Assembly (NCBI GenBank): GCA_963816925.1 | Contig: CAWFMY010000007.1 | Span: 1 to 64,000, forward strand | DNA from: CAIWHR01 sp963816925 | Lineage (GTDB): Bacteria; Pseudomonadota; Gammaproteobacteria; Burkholderiales; Casimicrobiaceae | Reading direction: 5' to 3' | Length of the DNA stretch: 64,000 bases | Shown: one piece after another, positions 17,435 through 27,282 of the stretch | How positions within the stretch are numbered: position 1 is the first letter of the stretch | How the letters are laid out: every line of letters begins with the position of its first letter | The notes under the pieces: model-generated | The model's input: the letters and a program-made list of their open reading frames with translations, nothing else | Told to the model about the DNA's origin: nothing | The model's database searches: none | Translations under genes and position numbers: made by a program

Positions 17435-18373
17435 ATGAATATCACCGTCATTCTGTGCACGTTCAACCGTTGCCACGGTTTGGCGCATGCCCTCGACAGC
17501 ATTGCGCACCTGACCCTTTCACCGCCGGACTCGTGGGAAGTCCTCGTTGTTGACAATAATTCAACCGATCGGACTCGCGCCGTCGTGGAGGATTTCAGCC
17601 AGCGGTATCCGGGACGCTTCCGTTACCTGTTTGAACCGGTCCAGGGCAAGTCATTTGCATTGAATTCGGGAATTCGAGAATCGCACGGCGACGTACTGGC
17701 GTTCCTCGACGACGACGTTACGGTCGAGCCAACCTGGCTCGAACGACTGACCGCGGGCTTGCACGACGGACCTTGGACGGGGGCAGGCGGGCGGATAGTT
17801 CCCGATTGCGAGTTTTCACTTCCGCCATGGATTCCACTTATGGAGCCCGCTCCGTTGGCGCCCCTCGCGATTTCCTATCCTGATCGTGAGGCCGGACCGC
17901 TGGTCGAGCCACCGTATGGAAACAACATGGCCTTCAAACGCGAGATGTTCGAGCGGTACGGGAATTTTCGAACGGATCTGGGCCCGGGTGTCGGTAGAGC
18001 GTCGTTGCACATGGGTGAGGATAGCGAGTTTGGCAATCGTCTGCTCGAGGCCGGCGAAAGGCTATGGTACGAGCCCTCGGCGGTCGTCTATCACGCCGTT
18101 CCATCCGATCGGGTGCAGAAGCGCTATTTTCTGCATTGGTGGTACAACAAGGGCCGCGCAGAGGTTCGGACGTCTGGAATTCCTGCCGATACGAAATGGT
18201 TCGTCGGAAAGGTTCCCCTGCAGGTGTTTCGCCGGCTCGCAGCCTGGACGCTTCGATGGCTTTTCTCTTTCGAGCAAAGGCGCCGATTTGGCGCCAAGCT
18301 CAAGGTCTGGGGGAAGCTGGGTGAAATCAGGGAGTGCTGTCGTTTGTCGCACGAGGGAAGTCGAGAGAGCTAG
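17435..18373 (+). CDS. GT2 glycosyltransferase
   Basis: 312 residues, intact. Seen: MNITVILCTFNRCHGL, LVVDNNSTDRTRAVV, GKSFALNSGIRES, and LAFLDDDVTVEPTW with the DDD metal site at residues 92-94; later GNNMAFKREMFERYG and GEDSEFGNRLLEAGERL, which place it with the rhamnosyl/hopene-associated GT2 group. Cytoplasmic, with a short basic C-terminal helix that may touch the membrane. Starts 39 bases after the previous gene. Confidence 0.9.
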   Translation: MNITVILCTFNRCHGLAHALDSIAHLTLSPPDSWEVLVVDNNSTDRTRAVVEDFSQRYPGRFRYLFEPVQGKSFALNSGIRESHGDVLAFLDDDVTVEPTWLERLTAGLHDGPWTGAGGRIVPDCEFSLPPWIPLMEPAPLAPLAISYPDREAGPLVEPPYGNNMAFKREMFERYGNFRTDLGPGVGRASLHMGEDSEFGNRLLEAGERLWYEPSAVVYHAVPSDRVQKRYFLHWWYNKGRAEVRTSGIPADTKWFVGKVPLQVFRRLAAWTLRWLFSFEQRRRFGAKLKVWGKLGEIRECCRLSHEGSRES

Positions 18374-18539
18374 CGAGGCTGCGAGACAATTCAGGTATTC
18401 ATTTTGTCCAATACAAATTGATCGATTTGCGGACAACACGTCAAGGTGGGCGGTGAAGGACAGTGAGCCCTTGCGCGATCGAGACTACAATTTGCGACGC
18501 GATCGCCCGGCAAACCGCGCGTAAAAACACGGGGCAGCG

Positions 18540-19442
18540 ATGAACGTTCTCCACTACGACTCGGCCATGAGCGACGATGCTCGTCGCGAGCTCATTTATC
18601 GGGGCCAGCTCTTCGTTTATTCACCATCCAGCGCCGCGCTTGCATTTGCCGCATTTGCCCGTGAGCTTACGGAGGTGGCCTTCGCACCGCTGGATCCGCG
18701 GACCGCGCAGCATGATCTTCCCGTCGAGAAGATTCGCGGCAATTCTGGCCAAGCTCAAACCCGAATTCATCCATCATGCCCGCTCCAAGGAACTCACTCG
18801 GGATCTGCTCGTGGAACTGGGATGCGATCCCGACAAGACCTACTTCGACGTTCCCCGCCTGCGGACGTCGACGAGCGACGACTACCTCAGTACCGGTATC
18901 TCGTACGCGTTCCATCCGCATCGTGACACCTGGTATTCGGCGCCGCAGTGCCAGATCAACTGGTGGCTGCCCATCTACGACGTCGTGCCGGAAAACGTCA
19001 TGGCCTTTCATCCGACGTTCTGGTCTCGCGGAGTGCGCAATGGCTCGTGCGACTACAACTACGCGGAGTGGAACCGCACGAGCCGGCTGACGCGCCGCAC
19101 AGCACGTCGGGACCGACACCCGCCGGCAGCCAAAGCCCGAAGAGTCGATGACTCACGACACTGCCGATTCGGATCGTGTCGCCGGTCGGCGGCGTGATCG
19201 TGTTTTCCGGGGCGCAGATGCATTCGACCGTTCCAAACACCTCCGGCATAACGCGCTTCAGCATCGATTTCCGCACGGTCCATTTCGACGATGTCGTCGA
19301 ACGTCGCGGTGCACCGAACGTCGACTCGGAATGCACCGGAACGACGATGGGGGACTATCTTCGAGCGACCGATTTCGTACACGTTCCCGAATCGCTCATT
19401 CGGGAATACGACACGCCGCCGAGGCGACAGCAGCAGGGCTGA
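18540..19442 (+). CDS. Phytanoyl-CoA dioxygenase-like 2-oxoglutarate/Fe(II) enzyme, frameshifted
   Basis: PhyH-type double-stranded beta-helix oxygenase. Seen in pieces: MNVLHYDSAMSDDARRELIY, AAILAKLKPEFIHHARS (after a shift near 18740), YAFHPHRDTWYSAP (the HxD iron ligands), INWWLPIYDVVPENVMAFHP, a third-frame link AQHVGTDTRRQPKPEES near 19100-19150, and VFSGAQMHSTVPNTSG followed by TRFSIDFRTV (distal iron His and 2-oxoglutarate Arg). Reconstructed length about 300 residues with all iron ligands present, so the protein would be active if the shifts are errors. The substrate may be a lipid-linked sugar or an acyl decoration; its neighbour is a methyltransferase, and the two may modify the same residue. 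Confidence 0.78.
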
Positions 19443-19550
19443 TGGTTGTTCGCACATTAGCCTGGCCAAGAGCCGATTATTTCACGAGCGGTTTGGGCCA
19501 CACACCGTATTGGGTCCGCTCCGCGTTGCCCAGAAACTCCGGAGTCCACC

Positions 19551-20325
19551 ATGTCTCGCAGTTCCAACGCGCCGACTGAATCGGATCCGCACGATCTGCC
19601 CGAACTGCAGCTTCAACGCAATTTCTGGGACGAGTGGAACCAGTCCTGGCGATTCTGCGATACCAATGACGACATGTTCATGGTGCGGCAGCGCGAAATG
19701 GCCGTCGCTGGTCGCTCGCGAAAGCGAGTATGCACGATGCGTCGATCCTGGATGTCGGATGCGGCACCGGATGGCTCGGCAACGCATTGTTACCGTTTGG
19801 CAAGGTGACCGGGGTTGACCTGTCTCTCCGGTGCAATTGCCGAAGGAACACGGCGGCATCCTGGACGTGCGGCTGGTGTGCGGCGATTTTCTGAATCTCG
19901 ACCTGCAGGGTCCGTTCGACTACATCGTCAGCGCCGATTCGCTGGCCCACATGCACGATCAGAATGCCGCGATACGCAAAATCGCCAGGTTGCTGCGACC
20001 CGATGGGATATTCCTGCTGATGACGCAGAATGCGCAGGTGTGGCGGCGCAGATCGCGGGCCAAGGCGCTCGGCAAAGGACAGATCCAGTTATGGCCGTCG
20101 ATGTCGCGTTGTCGCGCCATGTTGGAGCCGTGGTTCCGTATTGAGCGCGTCACGTCGATGGTCCCCGGCGGCGACGAGGGCCTCCTTTGGTGGGTGGAGA
20201 ATCGCTGGGTTAACGGCGCGATGCGCCGACTTGTCGGCATGGACCGTTGGCGAGCGGCGCTGGAGGCCGCGCGCCTGGGTCGCGAGCTCGTATTCGTGGC
20301 TCGACGAAACACCAGGGCGCTGTGA
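19551..20325 (+). CDS. Class I SAM-dependent methyltransferase, frameshifted
   Basis: Starts MSRSSNAPTE with GGAG seven bases upstream. LQRNFWDEWNQSWRF leads into a shift near 19700, after which DASILDVGCGTGWLGN (SAM motif I) and KVTGVDLS are read, then another shift near 19830 to VRLVCGDFLNLDL, FDYIVSADSLAHM and IARLLRPDGIFLLMTQN. Complete Methyltransf_11/25-type fold of about 257 residues. Likely O- or N-methylates a sugar or works with the dioxygenase just upstream. Ends 62 bases from the convergent gene at 20388. Confidence 0.82.
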
Positions 20326-20369
20326 ATGTCGCCTGACGCATGCACCGACGCGGCGCTGATCAAAACGGG

Positions 20370-20389
20370 AGGCGCTTGGGGGGGCGCCT
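20370..20389. terminator. Hairpin between convergent genes
   Basis: AGGCGC (20370-20375) pairs with GCGCCT (20384-20389) around a G-rich 8-base loop, at the meeting point of two convergent genes and touching the stop codon of the minus-strand one. No clear T-tract, so a bidirectional terminator is plausible but not proven. Confidence 0.4.
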
Positions 20390-21476
20390 ATGGGCGTTTC
20401 GCAGCAGGCGGTTCGGACTTCTGCGTGTCGAGCCGCTCCAGCCAAACTTCGCGCCACAACGGATAGATGCTGCGCGGACAGAATAGTCTGCGGTCACTAT
20501 ATCGTGCCTGACAATATACGCCGTCCAGGATGACCGATTCCGTCTTGAAATGGGTCATCTTTCCAGTTCGCTCATTGATGATCCGGCTGACGCGGCTTTT
20601 CACGCGATAGGTGCCGCCGCAGAATGGCACCTCTTCACAGTCGAAATAAAGGCCGCGATTCTTGCTGGAGTGATCGAGGGTCGAAAGAATCTCGGGAAAA
20701 CTCTTCACTCGAACAAGTTCTCCCGGCTGCAGATTGAGCGTGTGTGACGGGGTCGGTTCCCCCGGTGGGACGGTACCCGATCGTCGCGGAAACGGAACGC
20801 TTCCGCGCGCATTTTGAATCTTGTCATAGAGCCAGCGCGAGGGGCGCCCAACACCGATGCCGGCTATCGTAAGCCGATAGAAGCCAGCAAACCCGAAACT
20901 GGACAGCATCCGGCGCAAACCGACGTTTCCAGAAATATAGTCTTCCCAGTATTGGCGAATGTCCCACCAAGGCAGCGGTGTCGATGCGTAGGGTAGCCGG
21001 GTTGCCTGGCAAACAAAAACTGGGGCCGATTCCTCCTGCTTGCCGTCGGCGAGTGTCGCGGTTTGCAAACCGCTCCGCGTGCAGCCGGTTGCCTGCCCAG
21101 TCGGAACGATTGCGGCATCAGCGTTGCGGATAAGTGCGGATTTGCCGGAATCCACGACCGGTTTTATCCAGGCATCCTTCCAATAGAGAAGGCAGCCCGC
21201 CTGACACCCACCATGTGCCAGCCCGTCGCATCGAAGCTCCTGGAGGTGCACCGCTCGTGACACGCGTCGTCCACCCGTCTTGTTCACGGTATCGCAGGTC
21301 TTGTGGGCCCTTTTCCAAACCTGGAATCGTTGGCCACAATACTTGAGCATCTCGGGCATGAACGGCAGTCCATCGAGCTGTCCGCGCTTATCGAGCGTGG
21401 CAAGTATTTCGTCCTCACTCCGGACCTCCACCCAATCGCCGGCATGCAGGCTAGAACTCGCTTCGAAGGTTTCCAT
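20388..21476 (-). CDS. Unrecognised protein with two cysteine-bearing homologous repeats
   Basis: 362 residues, intact, no signal peptide. I do not recognise a named family. The protein has an internal duplication: residues 12-107 begin GDWVEVRSEDEILATLD and end LLYWKDAWIK; residues 251-349 begin GELVRVKSFPEILSTLD and end YPLWREVWLERL. Both share a beta-rich start, a CG near the middle (C47, C286), a conserved CD or CQ (C83, C322) and a CxxxW-like close (C95; C333). Repeat 1 has C47, C61, C83, C91, C95; repeat 2 has C280, C286, C322, C333. The spacing suggests metal or Fe-S binding, or structural zinc. The linker holds PWWDIRQYWEDYISGN and two hydrophobic segments. It follows the flippase gene by 39 bases on the same strand, so a role in EPS export or modification is inferred. 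Confidence 0.8.
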   Translation of the reverse strand: METFEASSSLHAGDWVEVRSEDEILATLDKRGQLDGLPFMPEMLKYCGQRFQVWKRAHKTCDTVNKTGGRRVSRAVHLQELRCDGLAHGGCQAGCLLYWKDAWIKPVVDSGKSALIRNADAAIVPTGQATGCTRSGLQTATLADGKQEESAPVFVCQATRLPYASTPLPWWDIRQYWEDYISGNVGLRRMLSSFGFAGFYRLTIAGIGVGRPSRWLYDKIQNARGSVPFPRRSGTVPPGEPTPSHTLNLQPGELVRVKSFPEILSTLDHSSKNRGLYFDCEEVPFCGGTYRVKSRVSRIINERTGKMTHFKTESVILDGVYCQARYSDRRLFCPRSIYPLWREVWLERLDTQKSEPPAAKRP

Positions 21477-21515
21477 GTTGTTGTTCGAATTAGATTGAGA
21501 CCAAGTTGATCGATG

Positions 21516-23072
21516 TCATCGATCGTCCCGCTCGGCGCGGCGCGAAAACAGGTGGCTGAATAGTTCCCGATAATGGGGCCACTGTCGCAGCACGAACAGC
21601 AGAACAAGGGCGTACGCGCAGGCGACCGCAATTGATCCGCCGACTGCCCGCACAGACGTCGGAACGCCGTCAGGGATATTCGCCATGAGCCAAAATCCGA
21701 ATACGCCGGCAACGGCACCGGCGATGGCCGGATATTTGAGGGCACGCGCCATGTCGTTGCTACGAATGGAGGTGCCCTTGACTGCAAACAGACACAAGGG
21801 AATCGCGAGAACGACGGACATGGCCGAATAGCCAAGCGCTACGCCCTCCGGCCCATAGTGCACGCCGATGCCAAATGCGAGAAACATCAGGGGCGCCCAA
21901 ACCAGGCTGGCAACGAATTGCGCACCCACGCGGCCGGATGACTGGAACAGCCAACCAACCGGGCTGACCAGTGCTCCAATCAATGCAGCAGGTACCAGCA
22001 GGCGGAAAAGCCCGGCGGCGCTGATCCATTGCTCGCCGAGGATCAATCGGATGATGTCTTCAGCATAGATGGTCGACGCGATCAGGATTGGCAGAATGAT
22101 CGAGGCTGCGATAGTGTAGCCTCCGATGAAGTATCGTCGGTAACGCTCGGAATCGGACTGAATTCGCGAAAGCGCGGAAATTGCCACACCTCCAATCGGA
22201 GTGTTGACCTGGCTGATCGGCAACATCAGCAAACTATAGGCCTTCTGATAAAGGCCCAAGCTGGTCGCCCCCCAGTACCAGCCGATAAGCACGTTGTCTA
22301 CATTTCTCACCGAATAGCTCAGCAGGTGTACGCCCGTGAGATAGCCTCCAAACCGCAGCATCGAGCGGGCACCCGAACCGCGCCGCGGGAGCCCCGGGCG
22401 CCATGGTTCGACGATCCATACGGCAAGCGTGTTCACGAATGCTCGGCTCAATGGCATGGCCACCAGCGCCCAGTATTCAAAACCGAGCAAAGCCATGACG
22501 ATGCCGACGATCACGCAGATGACATTTGAGACCACGTCGATGGCCGCGATCGCATTCATCCGCATTTGCCGGCGGAGGAGGGCCATGTGCTGGGCGCCAG
22601 CGGCGTCGATCAGGAACGAGCCTGCAAGTGCCACGGTGATCCCGTACAGGCGGGGTTCGCGATAAAACGCCACCAGCATCGGCGCCAGGACGCTCGTAAA
22701 GGCAGTGAGAATCACACCGAGCGCGATATTGATCCAGAACACCGTCGAGACAAGTTCCTTTGTAACTGTTTCCCGCTGAATCGTGGCGGCGGACAGACCG
22801 GAATCCTTTATCAGGCCAAGAAATCCGATGACTGCTGCAACCATGCCGACGATGCCGTAGTCTTCCGGCGAGAGGAGCCTCGCCAAAACGACCATGGAAG
22901 CCATGGAAACGACAAACAGGAAGAACTGGTTCGAGATCGTGACCAATCCGCCACGAATGGTTCGGCCCTTGAAGTCGCGATTCGGCTCGCCGCTGGCGAA
23001 CGCTCCCTCGTGCTTTTCCGCACCATGCGTGTCGCGGTTACTGGCGGAATTCGCAGACGGCGGCGTTTTCAA
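21516..23072 (-). CDS. Wzx-like polysaccharide/oligosaccharide flippase
   Basis: 518 residues, intact. After a charged N-terminal tail (about 35 residues) come some 13-14 hydrophobic helices in the MATE-like (MOP superfamily) pattern; diagnostic stretches are LARLLSPEDYGIVGM, GLSAATIQRE, RNVDNVLIGWYWGATSLG and GYTIAASIILPILIA. Matches WzxC-type flippases that move the lipid-linked repeat unit across the inner membrane. A second flippase lies at 62931-64000. Divergent from the GT39-like gene. Confidence 0.9.
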   Translation of the reverse strand: MKTPPSANSASNRDTHGAEKHEGAFASGEPNRDFKGRTIRGGLVTISNQFFLFVVSMASMVVLARLLSPEDYGIVGMVAAVIGFLGLIKDSGLSAATIQRETVTKELVSTVFWINIALGVILTAFTSVLAPMLVAFYREPRLYGITVALAGSFLIDAAGAQHMALLRRQMRMNAIAAIDVVSNVICVIVGIVMALLGFEYWALVAMPLSRAFVNTLAVWIVEPWRPGLPRRGSGARSMLRFGGYLTGVHLLSYSVRNVDNVLIGWYWGATSLGLYQKAYSLLMLPISQVNTPIGGVAISALSRIQSDSERYRRYFIGGYTIAASIILPILIASTIYAEDIIRLILGEQWISAAGLFRLLVPAALIGALVSPVGWLFQSSGRVGAQFVASLVWAPLMFLAFGIGVHYGPEGVALGYSAMSVVLAIPLCLFAVKGTSIRSNDMARALKYPAIAGAVAGVFGFWLMANIPDGVPTSVRAVGGSIAVACAYALVLLFVLRQWPHYRELFSHLFSRRAERDDR

Positions 23073-23410
23073 ATGCTTACGGGCCCTTGGAAAGGACCCC
23101 GGGATTCATCGGGTGAGAGGGCACCTCAAGGCCGGGATCACGGCGCGCGCGGCGCGGTCGTAGCGGAATTCCGTCCTGGTTCGACTCTCGCGAGCGCATG
23201 GATATCACTCACCATTTTATTGTAACCTAGGGAGATTCCAAAAAGGACTCCGCGAGTCGCTGCCAAACGATCGGATACAGCGCCCAAGACGGAAAATCCT
23301 TGTCGATTACAGACCGGATTTCCGATGGCTCCGGACTTGCGAGCGTATCGCCGCCCGTTGATCGCCGGTCGGTCGGTGCTGTTGCGCTGGCTATCGACAA
23401 TCGAAAGTGA
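23073..23410. other. Divergent intergenic region, nothing firm
   Basis: 338 bases between the flippase and GT39-like genes. I see no gene. Two GC-rich spots have GG-N10-GC spacing (near 23150 plus; near 23340 minus) but agree poorly with the rest of the sigma-54 consensus. Confidence 0.4.
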
Positions 23411-25075
23411 ATGCAAACAGTTTTTTCCAGGGAGCGCGGATTGGAAACGGGACCAGATTCGGAAGGTGTTCGTCCGACCGGTTTTCGGGTATTCCTGCTG
23501 GCTGCGGCCCTGATCGTCCTGCTCGCCGGTTCCTTTCGTGCAGTGCATATTGGCGAACGGAGTCTTTGGCTCGATGAGGCGATTGCGGCCAACATCTCTC
23601 GCGGTACCATGACTGAAACGATCGAGCTCACGCGGGGACTGCACAGTGCGCCGATCGTGCACCCGCTCATCCTGTATGCGGTGGAAAAGGTCCGTGCTGA
23701 CACGCTAGCCGTACGACTTCCGTCGCTTGTGGCGAGCGTGCTGGCCGTACTCGTGCTCCTTTGCCTTGCACCGCTGCCGTCGATCGGCTACAGGGCGGCG
23801 GTCCTCGCCGCTTTGATGTTGGCGATTTCAGCGGCACAGATTCGTTACGCTCAGGAGGTCCGCGAATACTCACTGTCGGTCCTCTACGCCGCGGTCCTCA
23901 CATATTTCTACTTGCTCGTTCGTGCGTATCAAAAAACGCGGATGACCCGTGTGCTTCTGTACCTGTTGCTTTTTGGCGCACCGCTGGTGCAATACGGTTT
24001 GGCGCTGTTTGGCGCGGCGGTGCTCGCTGCGATGGCGGTCCTGTGGCTCGCGGACGCCCGGCCTCGAATCGGGCTCTCCCAACTTATGGTGGCGACCGGA
24101 TTTTTCGCTGCCGGTTGCGCGTTGACCATTCTCCTGACGCTCCGGTATCAATGGGGCGAACCCGCGGCGTATCTCACGCCCAACTATCCCGAGTCACTCC
24201 AGAACATCCCGCGCTTTGCGGTGTCGGCCACCCGGCATCTGCTTGCATTTCTTCTGCCCGGTGCTGTGGCCGCATGGCTTTCCGCTGCTGCAGTTGCCGG
24301 TTATCTTTTCATATCGATAAGGGAACGGACGTATCCGCCATTGGTGGTTCTGGGTTTCGCGTCGTTCGGCGCGGTGTTGTTCGGCGCTGTATTGCATGTC
24401 TATCCCTATGGCCCCATTCGCCAATGCCTGTTTCTTGCTCCCGTAGCGTCGCTGCTTGCATCGGTCAGCCTGGTCCACGTCGCTGATCGCTGGGCGGGTC
24501 GAATGAACAATATCGCGATCGCGACGATAATGGGGATCGTGATCGTCTCTGGAATAGTCCAGATTCGTGCCGAGCAGCCATACCGTGAAATCGAAGACAT
24601 CAAGGCGATTCTGGGCGACCTGCAAAAGCAGGCTGCGCCCGGCGACTCGGTCTATGTCTATTCAGGCGCTGTTCCAGCCGTCGATTTCTACTTGAAGGTG
24701 CGCGACGATCGCTACATCTACGGTGATTTTCATCGCGACGAGCCGGAGCGGTATGCTGCGGAAATCCGTGGCGGGCTTCGCCCTGGGGCCGAGCGATTCT
24801 GGCTCGTGTTCAGTCACGTCTATCAGGACGAAGATCAGCGAATTCTTCGGGATCTGGCCGCCGATTGGGATGTGTCACCCGTGCACGATGCGGTCGGCTC
24901 GGCGCTCTACATGGCCTCGCGTCGCGCTATCGGCGCCCCCGGAGCCGCGACCGGCCGCGATCCGACGGATGTCACCAAGGGATCCGATACGGTGCCGCGT
25001 TCTGTCATCTCGGGGCGTTCTGGCGATACGTTCTGGGACTGGAATCTTCGCAATTCGCGGTTGCAATCAAGATAG
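23411..25075 (+). CDS. GT39-like polyprenyl-phosphate-sugar-dependent membrane glycosyltransferase
   Basis: 554 residues, intact. About ten membrane helices follow a cytoplasmic N-terminus; the first periplasmic loop has SLWLDEAIAA (Asp-Glu pair near residues 55-56) and the next has IRYAQEVREYSL, the two hallmarks of PMT/ArnT-type GT-C enzymes. The C-terminal 150 residues form a soluble periplasmic domain (VYVYSGAVPAVDFYLKV). Such enzymes use a polyprenyl-phosphate sugar donor on the periplasmic face. The GT2 gene at 26441, resembling polyprenyl-phosphate sugar synthases, could make that donor. Start chosen at MQTVFSRERG. Confidence 0.85.
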   Translation: MQTVFSRERGLETGPDSEGVRPTGFRVFLLAAALIVLLAGSFRAVHIGERSLWLDEAIAANISRGTMTETIELTRGLHSAPIVHPLILYAVEKVRADTLAVRLPSLVASVLAVLVLLCLAPLPSIGYRAAVLAALMLAISAAQIRYAQEVREYSLSVLYAAVLTYFYLLVRAYQKTRMTRVLLYLLLFGAPLVQYGLALFGAAVLAAMAVLWLADARPRIGLSQLMVATGFFAAGCALTILLTLRYQWGEPAAYLTPNYPESLQNIPRFAVSATRHLLAFLLPGAVAAWLSAAAVAGYLFISIRERTYPPLVVLGFASFGAVLFGAVLHVYPYGPIRQCLFLAPVASLLASVSLVHVADRWAGRMNNIAIATIMGIVIVSGIVQIRAEQPYREIEDIKAILGDLQKQAAPGDSVYVYSGAVPAVDFYLKVRDDRYIYGDFHRDEPERYAAEIRGGLRPGAERFWLVFSHVYQDEDQRILRDLAADWDVSPVHDAVGSALYMASRRAIGAPGAATGRDPTDVTKGSDTVPRSVISGRSGDTFWDWNLRNSRLQSR

Positions 25076-25114
25076 ATTCGGCCTACAACGCACCCCTTCA
25101 TTCTGCGAATTCCA

Positions 25115-26441
25115 ATGGCGCGAATATCCGGAACGCTTCCGACGCTTGTGCTTGGGGGAGGGATCTCCGGCCTGACCGCAGCTAGGATCCTTCACCAGCA
25201 AGGACGAGAATTTCTGCTGCTGGAAAAGTGCCCGACTTTCGGCGGTCTGACTCGCACCGTCGAGGTGGGCGAATTCTGCTTCGACTACACCGGGCACTTT
25301 CTTCACCTTAGCCGCTATTCGACGCCGGAAGACATCCCCTACGCCAATCTCCGGAACGAAGAATGGGCTCCGATCAGCCGGAAGTCGTATTGTCATGTCG
25401 GAGGGCGACTGATCACGGCGCCGATTCAATATAATCTGGTGGAATTACCGGCACCCTTGCTTGCCCAATGCGCGGAGTCCTACGACAAGCGGCCAGTACT
25501 TTCCGGCACGGATGATGGCTACATTTCGCGATTTCATCATCAGCGGATTTGGGCAGGCGCTCGTCCGATCTGTTTCTGATCCCGCAAAATGAGAAGACGA
25601 TGGCCATTCCACTCGATCGTCTGTCGAAAAATGCAGTCCGGCGCTTCTTTCCCGCGCCCGACGAGAATCTGGTTCGCAATGGAATTGCGGGGCGCGTTTC
25701 AGCGGAAAGCCAGAGTTATAACTCCACGTTCTGGTACCCCAAATCGGGCGGGATCGGACGCCTCGTACAGGGGCTTCGAAACGGGCTCGAAACGCTGCGT
25801 CGTGAACCAGGACATCGTGGCGGTAAGCCTTCGGGACAAGACCGTCTCGACAACGACAGGCGAATGCTACCGCTGGAATGCAATCCTTTCCAGCCTGCCC
25901 CTCGATGTCGTGTGCAGGATGACGGATGACGACGAGCTGGTCGCTGCGTCGGCAAAGCTTTCGCACAGCTCGACGATAAGCTTCAACATCGGCATTCGAG
26001 GTCCGCTGCGCCCCGAATTCGCCGATATCCACTGGCTCTACGTTCCGGATCGGACGATTCCTTTTTATCGGGTAGGATTTTATTCGAACATCGGCAAAGG
26101 TGCGTGTTCACCCGGCTTCAACGCGATCTACGTCGAGGTCGGAATGCCATCCGACGAGGTGGATCGCACCAACCTCGTGCACGATTTGCAGCCGAAGGTC
26201 ATAGAATCCCTCGAGTACGCTCGGCTGGTTGGATACTCGGGACGTCATCTGTGTCGTCACTCATGTCATGCGCCATGCCTACGTGCACCACACCCCTGAT
26301 CGGGACAGCACCGTCAAGGCGATCCTGGAACGGCTGCGAAATGCCGGCATTTTCCCGATAGGTCGCTACGGCCTTTGGGATTACACGAGCATGGAAGACT
26401 CGATGGAATCCGCGCGGGCGGCGGCGCTGGGCTTGAGCTGA
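25115..26441 (+). CDS. FAD-dependent NAD(P)-binding oxidoreductase (protoporphyrinogen oxidase/UGM-like), frameshifted
   Basis: Seen: LPTLVLGGGISGLTAARILH (Rossmann GxGxxG for FAD), FLLLEKCPTFGGLTRTVE, CFDYTGHFLHLSR, then after shifts near 25500 and 25580 a Ser/Tyr-rich middle with YPKSGGIGRLVQGL and WNAILSSLPLDVVC, WLYVPDRTIPFYRVGFYSN, and at the end THVMRHAYVHHTPD and IGRYGLWDYTSMEDS (the C-terminal FAD-contact block). At least four shifts. About 440 residues. The family includes UDP-galactopyranose mutases and flavin oxidoreductases of glycan clusters; the YP-GGxGxL block is typical. It might isomerise or oxidise a lipid- or nucleotide-linked sugar. Its TGA overlaps the next ATG (TGATG). 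Confidence 0.8.
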
Positions 26442-27182
26442 TGGAGCTTAGCGTCGTCATTCCCGTTCACAACGAGGCCGCGAACCTCGAGGCATATGTC
26501 GCCCAATTCATCGAGAATCTTCCAGCTGACGTCTCGTCGGCCCTGAAGGAAATCATCGTCGTAGAGAATGGATCGACCGACGGCACGTTGGAAGCCTGCC
26601 GTCGCTGCAACTGCGATTTCCAAAATTGATCCAGGTACGGTCGATTCCGCGAGGCAGTTATGGGGCAGCCATCAAGCACGGGATGCTGGAGAGTCGAGGT
26701 ACCCATGTTTCCATTCTGGAATGCGACTTCCTGGATGCTGGATTTCTTTCAACGTCGATCGCGGCATTTGCGGCGGGTCGGGCGCAGATGGTGGTAGGCT
26801 CGAAGCGGCACCCGTATCGATTCGACCGCCGTCCGGTCAAGCGTCGAATCCTGACCGCACTCTACAATCAGGTGTTTCTCGGGCTCCTGATCGGATACCC
26901 CGGTAGCGATACCCATGGCCTCAAGAGCATCGAAACACCTGTCGCAATGAAATTGTGCGAAATAGCGATGACCACCGACGAGATATTCCAGACTGAAATC
27001 GTGCTGCTGGCGTGGCGCCTGGGCGTCCGATCCTGGAGGTTCCCGTGCAGATACTTGAGCGGAGAAGCCCAACGGTCTCCGTCGTGCGCAGGCTTCCAAA
27101 GGTTATGAATACGGTTCAAGCGCTGCGGCAGTCCCTGGCGCGCTTCTCCACGAATCCAACCAGACGCCCGATTTCGTTGTAG
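26441..27182 (+). CDS. GT2, dolichol-phosphate-mannose-synthase-like, frameshifted
   Basis: Starts MELSVVIPVHNEAANLEA, coupled to the previous stop (TGATG). IIVVENGSTDGTLEACRR is followed by a shift near 26622, then VRSIPRGSYGAAIKHGMLE, VSILECDFLDAGF (ExD in place of the usual DxD), GSKRHPYRFDRRPVKRR and DTHGLKSIE, typical of polyprenyl-phosphate sugar transferases without membrane tails. A shift near 27030 gives the end ILEVPVQILERRSPTVSV and stop at 27180-27182. Probably charges a polyprenyl phosphate with a sugar, perhaps for the GT39-like enzyme. Confidence 0.82.
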
Positions 27183-27282
27183 GTAGGGGAGTGGTCGATG
27201 TTGCAACCACCGTTCCAGACGCCGACGCCCGCCGCCGGACAGCGCCGTATTTTCTTGTACTCCGTAAGGCGGGAGTGGCTCC

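Noticed and set aside
23150..23165. GG-N10-GC site upstream of the GT39-like gene
   Set aside because: GC-rich chance match; the -24 and -12 elements otherwise disagree with the sigma-54 consensus.
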